Origin: Pseudomonadota bacterium
Lineage (GTDB): Bacteria; Pseudomonadota; Alphaproteobacteria; UBA8366; JADFVY01
DNA length: 13,812 bases
Direction: 5' to 3'
Assembly: GCA_015222795.1 (NCBI GenBank)
Contig: JADFVY010000002.1
Location: forward strand, 1-13,812
The position numbers and the translations under genes were made by a program. Numbering within the stretch: the stretch's first letter is position 1; every line of letters begins with the position of its first letter. This document shows positions 6,760-13,812 of this stretch, piece after piece. Under the pieces are notes generated by a model. It worked only from the letters and a program-made list of their open reading frames with translations. It had not been told where the DNA came from and did not search any database.

Positions 6760-7544
6760 GCGCCGAGAACAACAGCACCCCGAAAATCAGGGCCGCAAAC
6801 CTGCATAAACGATTCGGGCCAAAGGTCGTGCTCGACGGGCTGGATCTGAATGTCGGGGTCGGCGAATCCGTTGTGGTGATCGGCGGATCCGGCACCGGCA
6901 AATCGGTGCTGTTGAAATGCGTCCTGGGGCTGATGGAGCCCGAGGATGGAACCATCGAGATCGACGGCCAGTCGGTGATCGGCCTGTCGACGTCGGAACG
7001 TGAGAAGGTCAACCGAAAATTCGGCATGCTGTTCCAGGGTGGAGCCTTGTTCGACAGCTTGAAAGTATGGGAAAACGTCGCCTTCGGCTTGATCCAGGGT
7101 GGCCAGGCCGGCCGCGAGGAGGCCCGCGATATCGCCTATGCTAAACTGGCCGATGTCGGACTGTCGGCGGATGTGGGCGAACTGGGGCCGTCCGAACTGT
7201 CTGGCGGCATGCAAAAACGAGTCGGCCTTGCCCGCGCCATCGCCACCACGCCGGAAATCATCTTCTTCGACGAACCGACCACCGGGCTGGATCCGATCAT
7301 GGCCGACGCGATCAACGACCTGATCGTCAAATGCGTGCGGGAGTTGGGCGCCACCGCGCTGTCGATCACCCATGACATGGCAAGTGCTCGAAAAATCGCC
7401 GATCGCATCGCCATGCTGTATAAGGGCAAGATTATATGGCAAGGTCCGACGTCCGATATTGATTCGTCGGACAATGAATTCGTCGACCAGTTCATCCATG
7501 GCCGGGCCGAAGGCCCGATCCAGATGGAGGTCCGCGCGCCCTGA
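6756..7544 (+). CDS. mlaF: MlaF-type ABC transporter ATP-binding protein
   Basis: This is the ATPase that powers the MlaE permease, acting on the cytoplasmic face of the inner membrane. The 262-residue protein shows Walker A GGSGTGKS (43-50), the Q-loop region FGMLFQGGALFDSLKVWENVAF typical of Mla and toluene-resistance ATPases, and the ABC signature LSGGMQKR (148-155). It also has Walker B IIFFDEPTTGLDP (Asp172, Glu173) and the H-loop SITHDM. Its ATG overlaps the mlaE stop. The C-terminal 20 or so residues are variable. The pair mlaE-mlaF is clear, but naming by the E. coli system rests on family similarity. Confidence 0.94.
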   Translation: MSAENNSTPKIRAANLHKRFGPKVVLDGLDLNVGVGESVVVIGGSGTGKSVLLKCVLGLMEPEDGTIEIDGQSVIGLSTSEREKVNRKFGMLFQGGALFDSLKVWENVAFGLIQGGQAGREEARDIAYAKLADVGLSADVGELGPSELSGGMQKRVGLARAIATTPEIIFFDEPTTGLDPIMADAINDLIVKCVRELGATALSITHDMASARKIADRIAMLYKGKIIWQGPTSDIDSSDNEFVDQFIHGRAEGPIQMEVRAP

Positions 7545-7576
7545 CCGGCGCTTATTAGACCAGAGACCCGCCACAA

Positions 7577-8994
<1,418 letters not shown>

Positions 8995-8998
<4 letters not shown>

Positions 8999-9753
8999 TT
9001 GCCGATATTGTCGTTGCGGGGGTTCTGCTGATATCGGGCGTAATTGCTCTGTTCAGAGGTTTCGTAAAGGAGACCCTGACTATCGCCGGCTGGATCGGCG
9101 CAATATTCATAACGCTCTATGGCTACGTGCATGTGGCGCCGCTGATTTCCGAATTCGTTGCGGAAAACTGGATTGCTGAGCTCGTGGCGGCCTCGGCCCT
9201 GTTCCTGATTTCGCTGGTCATCCTCACAATCATTTCGCATATGATTGCCAATCGGGTGCAGGGAAGCATGCTGAGCCATCTGGACCGGGCGCTGGGATTC
9301 GTATTCGGGCTGGTGCGCGGCATTGCATTGGTGTCCGTTATCTATCTGGCTGCTACATTCGCCTGGAACGAAGACGACCTGCCCGAAGAGATTACCGAGG
9401 CAAAAAGCCTGCCGCTGGTCAAAATGGGTGCCGATTTCCTGGCCGGCCTGGCGCCGGCGGACACCTTCCCCGGCCGCGACAACGCCGGCAACCGAATTGA
9501 CGAGGCGGTCGAAGGCCTCAGGGAAAGCGTCCAGGGCGCCGTCGAGGGCGTGGCCAGGGACAAATTGGAAGAGATGGCCGACGAATTGGACGCCGAGGAA
9601 AAATTGCGCCGCCTGAACGAACCCGAGCCGGACACGGCCACGCCGGAAGGCGACGGTGCGCCGGCGCTACCGCCCGGCGAATTGCCGCCGCCACCCGGTT
9701 ACGAGGAAGATGAACGCAGCGATATGCAGCGTCTCATAGAAAACAATCAGTGA
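8995..9753 (+). CDS. cvpA: CvpA family inner-membrane protein with long C-terminal tail
   Basis: CvpA proteins are multi-pass inner-membrane proteins, first known from colicin V production in E. coli, where cvpA also sits directly before purF. Their biochemical role is not settled. Four membrane segments are visible near residues 4-20, 28-47, 62-83 and 101-123, with the family's LDRALGFVFGLVRG at 96-109. Typical members are about 160-180 residues, while this one is 252 because of a roughly 125-residue acidic and Pro-rich tail ending in PPPPGYEEDERSDMQRL. The start is TTG 8995, with GGGGAG just upstream and an overlap with the radA stop (TTGA). purF follows with overlapping or near-adjacent starts. 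Confidence 0.92.
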
Positions 9754-9779
9754 GGGACACCGCAAAGGGGGACCCCGCC

Positions 9780-11234
9780 GTGATACCCACCACTAATCCA
9801 TTCGAAGACGATCATCTGCGCGAGGAATGCGCGGTATTTGGCGTATATGGCCATGTCGATGCCGCGGCCCATGTGGCGCTCGGCCTGCATGCGCTGCAGC
9901 ATCGCGGTCAGGAGGCCGCCGGCATCGTCTCCTTCGACGGGCGCCAGTTCCATGCCCACCGCGGGATGGGGCTGGTCAGCGACATCTTCGCCAACAGCAA
10001 CGTGATCGGGCGGTTGAAGGGATCGGCCGCGGTCGGCCATACCCGTTATTCGACCACCGGCGAACTGGTGCTGCGCAATGTCCAGCCGCTGTTCGCCGAG
10101 TTCGAATTCGGCGGCATGGCGATCGCCCATAACGGCAACCTGACCAACGCGCGCCTGCTGCGCCAGGACCTGATCCGCCACGGCGCCATTTTCCAGTCAA
10201 CCACCGACACCGAGATTTTCAACCATCTCATAGCCAACGAACGTGGCGGCATGCTGGACCGGGTCGTCCGGGCGCTGAACACGGTGGAGGGCGCCTACTC
10301 CCTGATCCAGTTGACCAAGGACGGCCTGATCGGCGTGCGCGACCCGCTGGGCGTGCGGCCCTTGCAACTGGGCAAGCTGGACGGCTCCTGGATGCTGGCC
10401 TCGGAAAGCTGTGCCTTCGACATTATCGGGGCCGAATTCGTGCGCGACATCAAACCCGGGGAACTGGTTATCATCAATGACGACGGCGTGCAGAGCCATC
10501 GCATCTCGCTGATCGCCAAATCCCGCTTCTGCATCTTCGAATATATCTATTTCGCGCGGCCCGACAGCGTGATCGAGGGCAAGTCGGTCTATGCGGCACG
10601 CAAGGAAATCGGCGCTGAACTGGCCCGCGAATCCCATATCGACGCCGATATGGTGATCCCGGTGCCCGATTCCGGCGTGCCGGCGGCGCTGGGCTATGCG
10701 CAGGAATCCGGCATCCCCTTCGAGCTGGGCATCATCCGCAACCACTATGTGGGGCGCACCTTCATCGAGCCGACCGACGAGATCCGCCATCTCGGCGTCA
10801 AGCTGAAGCACAACGCCAACGCCGACCAGATCAAGGGCAAGCGGGTCATCCTTGTGGACGATTCCATCGTGCGCGGCACGACCTCGAAGAAGATCGTCGA
10901 AATGGTGCGCAACGCCGGCGCGACCGAGGTTCATATGCGGATTTCCAGCCCGCCGACCGCCCATTCATGTTTCTACGGCGTCGACACGCCCGAGCGCGAG
11001 AAACTGCTGGCCGCCAATCTGGAGGTCGAGGGCATCCGCGAACAGATCGGCGTCGACAGCCTGGCCTATATCTCGCTGGAAGGGCTGTACCGCGCGGTCG
11101 GCGAGGAAAGTCGCAACAGCGGCGCGCCGCAATATTGCGACGCCTGTTTCTCGGGCGAATATCCTATTGCCCTGAAGGACCAGATGGAAGGCGACGACCA
11201 CCCGCAACTGTCCCTGCTGGCGGAACTGGGCTGA
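9780..11234 (+). CDS. purF: Amidophosphoribosyltransferase PurF (Fe-S type)
   Basis: PurF makes phosphoribosylamine from PRPP and glutamine, the first committed step of purine synthesis. The N-terminal glutaminase domain has the nucleophile Cys17 in LREECAVFGVYGH, exposed after removal of a short propeptide. The C-terminal domain has the PRPP motif VILVDDSIVRGTT (356-368). Cys251 (FCIFEYIYFARPDS), Cys397 (HSCFYGVDTPER), Cys453 and Cys456 (CDAC) match the four 4Fe-4S ligands of the Bacillus-type enzyme. I choose GTG 9780, giving 484 residues, because AAAGGGGGA (9764-9772) precedes it at good spacing. GTG 9750 would add ten residues and overlap the cvpA stop but has no ribosome binding site. 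The SDR gene follows with a one-base overlap. Confidence 0.96.
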   Translation: MIPTTNPFEDDHLREECAVFGVYGHVDAAAHVALGLHALQHRGQEAAGIVSFDGRQFHAHRGMGLVSDIFANSNVIGRLKGSAAVGHTRYSTTGELVLRNVQPLFAEFEFGGMAIAHNGNLTNARLLRQDLIRHGAIFQSTTDTEIFNHLIANERGGMLDRVVRALNTVEGAYSLIQLTKDGLIGVRDPLGVRPLQLGKLDGSWMLASESCAFDIIGAEFVRDIKPGELVIINDDGVQSHRISLIAKSRFCIFEYIYFARPDSVIEGKSVYAARKEIGAELARESHIDADMVIPVPDSGVPAALGYAQESGIPFELGIIRNHYVGRTFIEPTDEIRHLGVKLKHNANADQIKGKRVILVDDSIVRGTTSKKIVEMVRNAGATEVHMRISSPPTAHSCFYGVDTPEREKLLAANLEVEGIREQIGVDSLAYISLEGLYRAVGEESRNSGAPQYCDACFSGEYPIALKDQMEGDDHPQLSLLAELG

Positions 11235-11944
11235 TGGCCGAAAAAATTCTGGAAGGCCGGGTGGCGCTGGTCACCGGGGCCAGCCGTGGGATCGGCGCGG
11301 CGGTGGCCAGGCTGTTCGCCGCTCAGGGCGCCCATATCGTGGCCGTGGCGCGCACCGTCGGTGGGCTGGAGGAACTGGACGACGCCATCGCGGGCGTGGG
11401 CGGTTCGGCGACACTGGTGCCCCAGGACCTGGCCGACCTCGACGCCATCGACCGGCTGGGCGCGGCCCTGCATGAGCGCTTCGGCAAGCTCGATATCCTG
11501 GTCGCCAATGCCGGCGTGCTGGGTGTGCTGTCGCCCATCGCCCATGTGGAGCCGAAGGTCTGGGACGAGACCATGCTCTTGAACGTGACGGTGAACTACC
11601 GCCTGATCCGCAGCCTCGACCCGCTGCTGCGCCTGTCGGACGCCGGCCGCGCCATCTTCGTGACGTCGGGCGCGGCGCGCGCCCCGCGGGCCTACTGGGG
11701 CCCCTACGGCACATCCAAGGCGGCGCTGGACTACATGGTCGGCACCTGGGCGCAGGAGGTATTGAAGACCAACATCCGCGTGAACCTGATCAATCCCGGC
11801 GCCACGCGAACCGCCATGCGCGCCACCGCCATGCCCGGCGAGGACCCGATGACATTACCGGCCCCCGAAGACATCGCCCCGGCCTTCCTGGACCTCGCCA
11901 GCCCGGCCTGCGCGAAGCACGGCGAAATCGTCAACGCGCAATAA
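11234..11944 (+). CDS. YciK-like short-chain dehydrogenase/reductase
   Basis: This 236-residue NAD(P)-dependent oxidoreductase has the Rossmann motif TGASRGIG (14-21), NAGV (92-95), and the catalytic triad Ser145, Tyr158 and Lys162 (YGTSK). The strand-turn sequence AIFVTSGAAR followed by RAYWGPYGTSKAAL resembles the YciK subgroup. The substrate is unknown. It starts at ATG 11234, overlapping the purF stop by one base, and purF-SDR adjacency is familiar in Rhodospirillales, so it probably belongs to the same transcript. It ends GEIVNAQ. A decayed copy of its last 84 bases and 13 bases downstream occurs 348 bases further on (12209-12305). Confidence 0.94.
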   Translation: MAEKILEGRVALVTGASRGIGAAVARLFAAQGAHIVAVARTVGGLEELDDAIAGVGGSATLVPQDLADLDAIDRLGAALHERFGKLDILVANAGVLGVLSPIAHVEPKVWDETMLLNVTVNYRLIRSLDPLLRLSDAGRAIFVTSGAARAPRAYWGPYGTSKAALDYMVGTWAQEVLKTNIRVNLINPGATRTAMRATAMPGEDPMTLPAPEDIAPAFLDLASPACAKHGEIVNAQ

Positions 11945-11949
11945 CGGAC

Positions 11950-11971
11950 TGCCGGCCACGCGACGCCGGCA
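11950..11971 (+). terminator. Possible hairpin terminator after the SDR gene
   Basis: TGCCGGC (11950-11956) and GCCGGCA (11965-11971) form a perfect seven-base-pair stem with an eight-base loop, six bases after the SDR stop. There is no following T run, so it would not be a classical intrinsic terminator. It could mark the transcript end or protect it. The decayed copy downstream keeps the left arm but has lost the right arm. Confidence 0.35.
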
Positions 11972-12208
11972 AGCGGCCTCATCGCGACCGCGACCGGCCG
12001 CCCCCCGAAAAGAGTATAAATGGGTACTTTGCCGCGGCCGAATCCGTGCGCGCCACGCCTGGCGGGGCGGTTCCGGCGGGTTTTGTGTTGAGTCGATAGA
12101 GAACAGGCACGGGATAGATGTATCCGCGGAGTATGCGCGGTAGAGATCGCTGGGTGAGTTTGAGGTGGATACAGGTTAGCCGGAAGGAATGGCTTACCGG
12201 GTTACCGC

Positions 12209-12305
12209 GGCCCCGGAGACATCGCCCCGGCCTTCCCGGACCTCGCCAGCCCGGACTGCGCGAAGAGCGGCGAGATCGTCAACGCGCTATAACGGGCTGC
12301 CGGCC
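12209..12305 (+). pseudogene. Fragment of an SDR gene 3' end (duplicate of 11861-11957)
   Basis: These 97 bases align without gaps to 11861-11957, the last 84 bases of the SDR gene plus 13 bases beyond its stop, with nine mismatches (about 91 percent identity). Read in the same phase it encodes GDIAPAFPDLASPDCAKSGE then IVNAL and a TAA stop. The frame is closed by a TGA at 12161, with no SDR sequence upstream. Within the coding part, of the altered codons only GAA to GAG is silent, while Leu to Pro, Ala to Asp, His to Ser and others change residues, as expected of sequence no longer under protein selection. It is either a remnant of a tandem paralogue or a partial duplication. Confidence 0.75.
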
Positions 12306-12425
12306 CCCTGCCCTCCCCCACAGGAGAGATGGGCAGCCGTCAGGCGTTCGCAGCGCGATTCTTTACCTTCCATCAACCGCCGGTAGCGTATCCTCGGCAT
12401 TCCGTTGAAGACGAGGGAATGCGGC

Positions 12426-13127
12426 GTGGACGAATTGTCCAAACGGGACCAGGCGATCATGCGGGCGACCCGCATGCGCTGGCGCAAATTCAAGCGGGCC
12501 AACCTGTGGGTGGTCTGGGCGGCCATCGCCGTGGCCGGCGTCTCGTTCTGGGTCGGCATGGAGCGCGGGTTTTCCTGCGTCGACTCCGAGGGCATCGAGG
12601 GCGTCTATGATCCGCTGGACCGGGCCGAATGCACCTGTGAACGCGATGGTTCGCGCTGGCGTTACGGTCAATGCGACCCGGACCCGGTGGAATGGTCCGC
12701 GGCCAATCATATCCTGTTGACGGCGCCGACCCGGCGCGACGGCGAGGCGGGACGGCCGGTGCTTGAACTCACCATCCGAATGACCCTGCGCGGCGGCGGG
12801 CGCAAGGGGGACAGCATCGTCCTGCGGGGCGTCGATGCCCGCCGGCTGCTCGGCGAGATGGCGCAACATACCCGCGGGTCGGCCGACGAGCCCTTCATCG
12901 TCATGCTCCGCGCCTGGGGCGAGGGGATCGAGCGATGGCAGTTCCTCGACGGCGGCTATTATCCCTTTTACGAGGCCGCCGGCGGGCGGCCCCCGATGGT
13001 TTCCCTCAAGCCCCGGGACATACAGATCATCCATGCCAAAAGCGGGCGACCCTATCCCGGCCCGCCGGACAAGGTGCCTTTGCGCGATTTCATGACCTCG
13101 CTCTGGCAGGAAGGGGGCATGAAGTGA
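12426..13127 (+). CDS. Unknown single-pass membrane protein with four-cysteine module
   Basis: I do not recognise this 233-residue protein. It starts with a strongly basic cytoplasmic segment (residues 6-24), then one membrane helix (about 27-45, LWVVWAAIAVAGVSFWVGM). By the positive-inside rule the rest should be periplasmic. Directly after the helix are its only four cysteines, Cys51, Cys69, Cys71 and Cys83, in C-x17-C-x-C-x5-R-W-x3-Q-C. Residues about 90-233 form a soluble-looking region with alternating hydrophobic strands (VLELTIRMTL, PFIVMLRAW, DIQIIHAK) and no known motif. GTG 12426 is chosen because GAGGGA (12413-12418) is seven bases upstream. TTG 12405 would add seven residues without such a site. 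The next gene overlaps its stop and repeats the cysteine module. Confidence 0.8.
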   Translation: MDELSKRDQAIMRATRMRWRKFKRANLWVVWAAIAVAGVSFWVGMERGFSCVDSEGIEGVYDPLDRAECTCERDGSRWRYGQCDPDPVEWSAANHILLTAPTRRDGEAGRPVLELTIRMTLRGGGRKGDSIVLRGVDARRLLGEMAQHTRGSADEPFIVMLRAWGEGIERWQFLDGGYYPFYEAAGGRPPMVSLKPRDIQIIHAKSGRPYPGPPDKVPLRDFMTSLWQEGGMK

Positions 13128-13375
13128 CCGAACGGGAACCCAAATTGCCTCCGCCCCCGCCCGGCGCCAAACATCTCGGCCGGGCCTTACGGTTCACGAT
13201 GATCGCCGCCCTGCTGGCGCTGGTCTGGTGGTTCGGCGGCATCACCGCCGATTCATTTATAACAGCGCGCTGCTGGGGTTCGGGCGGCGTCTGGTCGCCC
13301 GAGTTCCAGCTTTGCGAATGCGCCAATTACGGCGGCCGGTGGGAAGGCGCGCAATGCGTCAGGCCAGGGCCATAG
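13124..13375 (+). CDS. Unknown small single-pass membrane protein with the same four-cysteine module
   Basis: This 83-residue protein begins at GTG 13124, overlapping the previous stop by four bases (GTGA), with AAGGGGG upstream. A Pro-rich, basic N-terminus (residues 1-24) precedes one membrane helix (about 26-44, rich in Ala, Leu and Trp). The remaining 38 residues hold its only four cysteines, Cys50, Cys64, Cys66 and Cys78, as C-x13-C-x-C-x5-R-W-x3-Q-C, the same core spacing and R-W and Q-C residues as in the upstream protein. The module probably lies in the periplasm and forms two disulfides, or binds a metal or partner. I do not know the family. Coupled translation and the shared module suggest the two proteins act together. 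Confidence 0.75.
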   Translation: MTEREPKLPPPPPGAKHLGRALRFTMIAALLALVWWFGGITADSFITARCWGSGGVWSPEFQLCECANYGGRWEGAQCVRPGP

Positions 13376-13447
13376 CGACACCCCCTTGCCCGGCGGGCAT
13401 GTCTGGCGTAATCATGGACACCACGGCATTCGTGAAGGAACGGGGCG

Positions 13448-13687
13448 ATGATTCATTACGGGTTTTACTGCGACCGGGAGCACGAGTTCGACGAGTGGTT
13501 CGATTCGATTGCCGACTACGAACGCAAGGCCGAAGCGGGCGAACTCGCCTGTCCCGAATGCGGCAGCCATGAGGTGACCAAGGCCATCGCCGCCCCCAAT
13601 GTCGCCCGCGGCACCCCCGCCCCTGCCCCCGCCTGCGGCATGGCCGCCGGGCCGGCCTGTGGCGGCTGCACCTTCGCGGAGGGCTGA
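13448..13687 (+). CDS. Short DUF1178-type zinc-ribbon protein
   Basis: The 79-residue product starts MIHYGFYCDREHEFDEWF, then ends a charged helix in ACPECGSHEVTKAIAAPNVA. Cys8, His12, Cys35 and Cys38 are placed as the zinc ligands of DUF1178/FmdB-like ribbons, and HEFDEWF plus KAIAAP fit DUF1178. Usual DUF1178 proteins are about 140-150 residues with a helical second half. Here that half is missing and replaced by a Pro/Ala-rich stretch and a Cys63, Cys71, Cys74 cluster (ACGMAAGPACGGC). ATG 13448 has AAGGAA (13435-13440) seven bases upstream. It could be a genuine short member or an FmdB-type regulator. The function of the family is unknown. Confidence 0.75.
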   Translation: MIHYGFYCDREHEFDEWFDSIADYERKAEAGELACPECGSHEVTKAIAAPNVARGTPAPAPACGMAAGPACGGCTFAEG

Positions 13688-13711
13688 GACGGAGCGGAAC
13701 CGGCCCCGGGG

Positions 13712-13733
13712 CGAAGGGCGATTCGTTTTATTT
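13712..13733 (+). terminator. Weak terminator-like hairpin after the zinc-ribbon gene
   Basis: CGAA (13712-13715) and TTCG (13722-13725) can pair around GGGCGA, with two further G-T pairs outside, followed by TTTTATTTC. GCCC (13703-13706) with GGGC (13716-13719) is an alternative stem. The T run supports a terminator, but the stem is short. Confidence 0.3.
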
Positions 13734-13803
13734 CAGTGGGTTACCGCCAAGAATAATGCAAGAATGCATGATGGACCCCATCAATTACGGATTGGGGAAA
13801 ACA

Positions 13804-13812
13804 ATGCGACAA
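13804..13812 (+). CDS. Possible start of a further gene at the right edge
   Basis: ATG 13804 has GGGGA (13794-13798) five bases upstream and is open to the window end, but only Met-Arg-Gln is visible. In-frame ATGs at 13756, 13768 and 13771 would add up to 16 residues (from 13768: MMDPINYGLGKT before the Met at 13804) but lack a ribosome binding site. Nothing can be said about the product. Confidence 0.3.

Larger units (their letters stand above)
11945..12425. other. Gene-free region holding a decayed SDR copy
   Basis: About 480 bases lie between the SDR gene and the next gene. Apart from the dehydrogenase fragment at 12209-12305, I see small inverted repeats: CCGCG (12124-12128) with CGCGG (12136-12140), and CTGCCC (12308-12313) with GGGCAG (12331-12336). 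A 24-codon frame at 12020-12091 and a 96-residue frame from 12118 lack credible ribosome binding sites, and the latter reads the SDR fragment out of frame. The stretch 12090-12200 is less GC-rich than its surroundings. I see no RNA gene or mobile element. TTTACC (12362-12367) is a weak possible -35 element for the gene at 12426. Confidence 0.55.

Noticed and set aside
12020..12091. Small frame after a TATAAA-like string
   Set aside because: The 23-residue product has no recognisable feature and no ribosome binding site.
12118..12408. 96-residue plus-strand frame in the gene-free region
   Set aside because: It reads the SDR-derived fragment in the wrong frame, is Arg/Pro-rich as random high-GC frames are, and has no ribosome binding site.
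12329..12610. ATG preceded by AGGAG, 93-residue frame
   Set aside because: The spacing from AGGAG to ATG is only two bases, the frame overlaps the well-supported gene at 12426, and the product is Gly/Arg-rich shadow sequence.

Overview
The window looks like a chromosomal core region of an alphaproteobacterium, most likely a Rhodospirillales-type organism. The DNA is GC-rich. The order rpsF-rpsR-DUF2232-rplI-dnaB-alr-mlaE-mlaF-radA-cvpA-purF-SDR matches what I recall for that class. PurF carries the four-cysteine (4Fe-4S) signature, and the left edge encodes a typical alphaproteobacterial porin. The species assignment is an inference from gene order and protein style.

Layout. (1) 1-382, minus strand: the N-terminal part of a secreted outer-membrane porin running off the left edge, with a plausible promoter near 473-501. 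(2) 389-709: a divergent intergenic region with the GC-rich, hairpin-prone rpsF leader. (3) 710-3243: a ribosomal-protein block, rpsF, rpsR, a DUF2232 membrane protein and rplI. Both S6 and L9 carry long Ala/Glu/Pro-rich tails encoded by short tandem repeats. rplI is preceded by two perfect hairpins and followed by a third, so its output may be set separately. (4) 3337-11944: a tightly packed plus-strand run of dnaB (replicative helicase), alr (alanine racemase), mlaE and mlaF (lipid-transport ABC permease and ATPase), radA (recombination), cvpA, purF (first step of purine synthesis) and a YciK-like short-chain dehydrogenase. Most junctions overlap by a few bases, using TTG, GTG or ATG starts, so translational coupling is likely. 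(5) 11945-12425: about 480 bases without an intact gene, containing a decayed second copy of the 3' end of the dehydrogenase gene. (6) 12426-13375: two overlapping genes of unknown function. Each encodes one N-terminal membrane helix followed by the same four-cysteine module with identical core spacing. (7) 13448-13687: a short zinc-ribbon protein of DUF1178 type. A possible further gene starts at the right edge.

The strongest candidate for something undescribed is the two-gene pair at 12426-13375: two single-pass proteins with a shared, probably periplasmic, module C-x(13 or 17)-C-x-C-x5-R-W-x3-Q-C. The other notable signals are the dehydrogenase 3'-end duplication, the hairpins around rplI, and a repeat-like palindrome forming the N-terminus of DnaB. 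I saw no rRNA, tRNA, CRISPR array, insertion sequence or phage gene.
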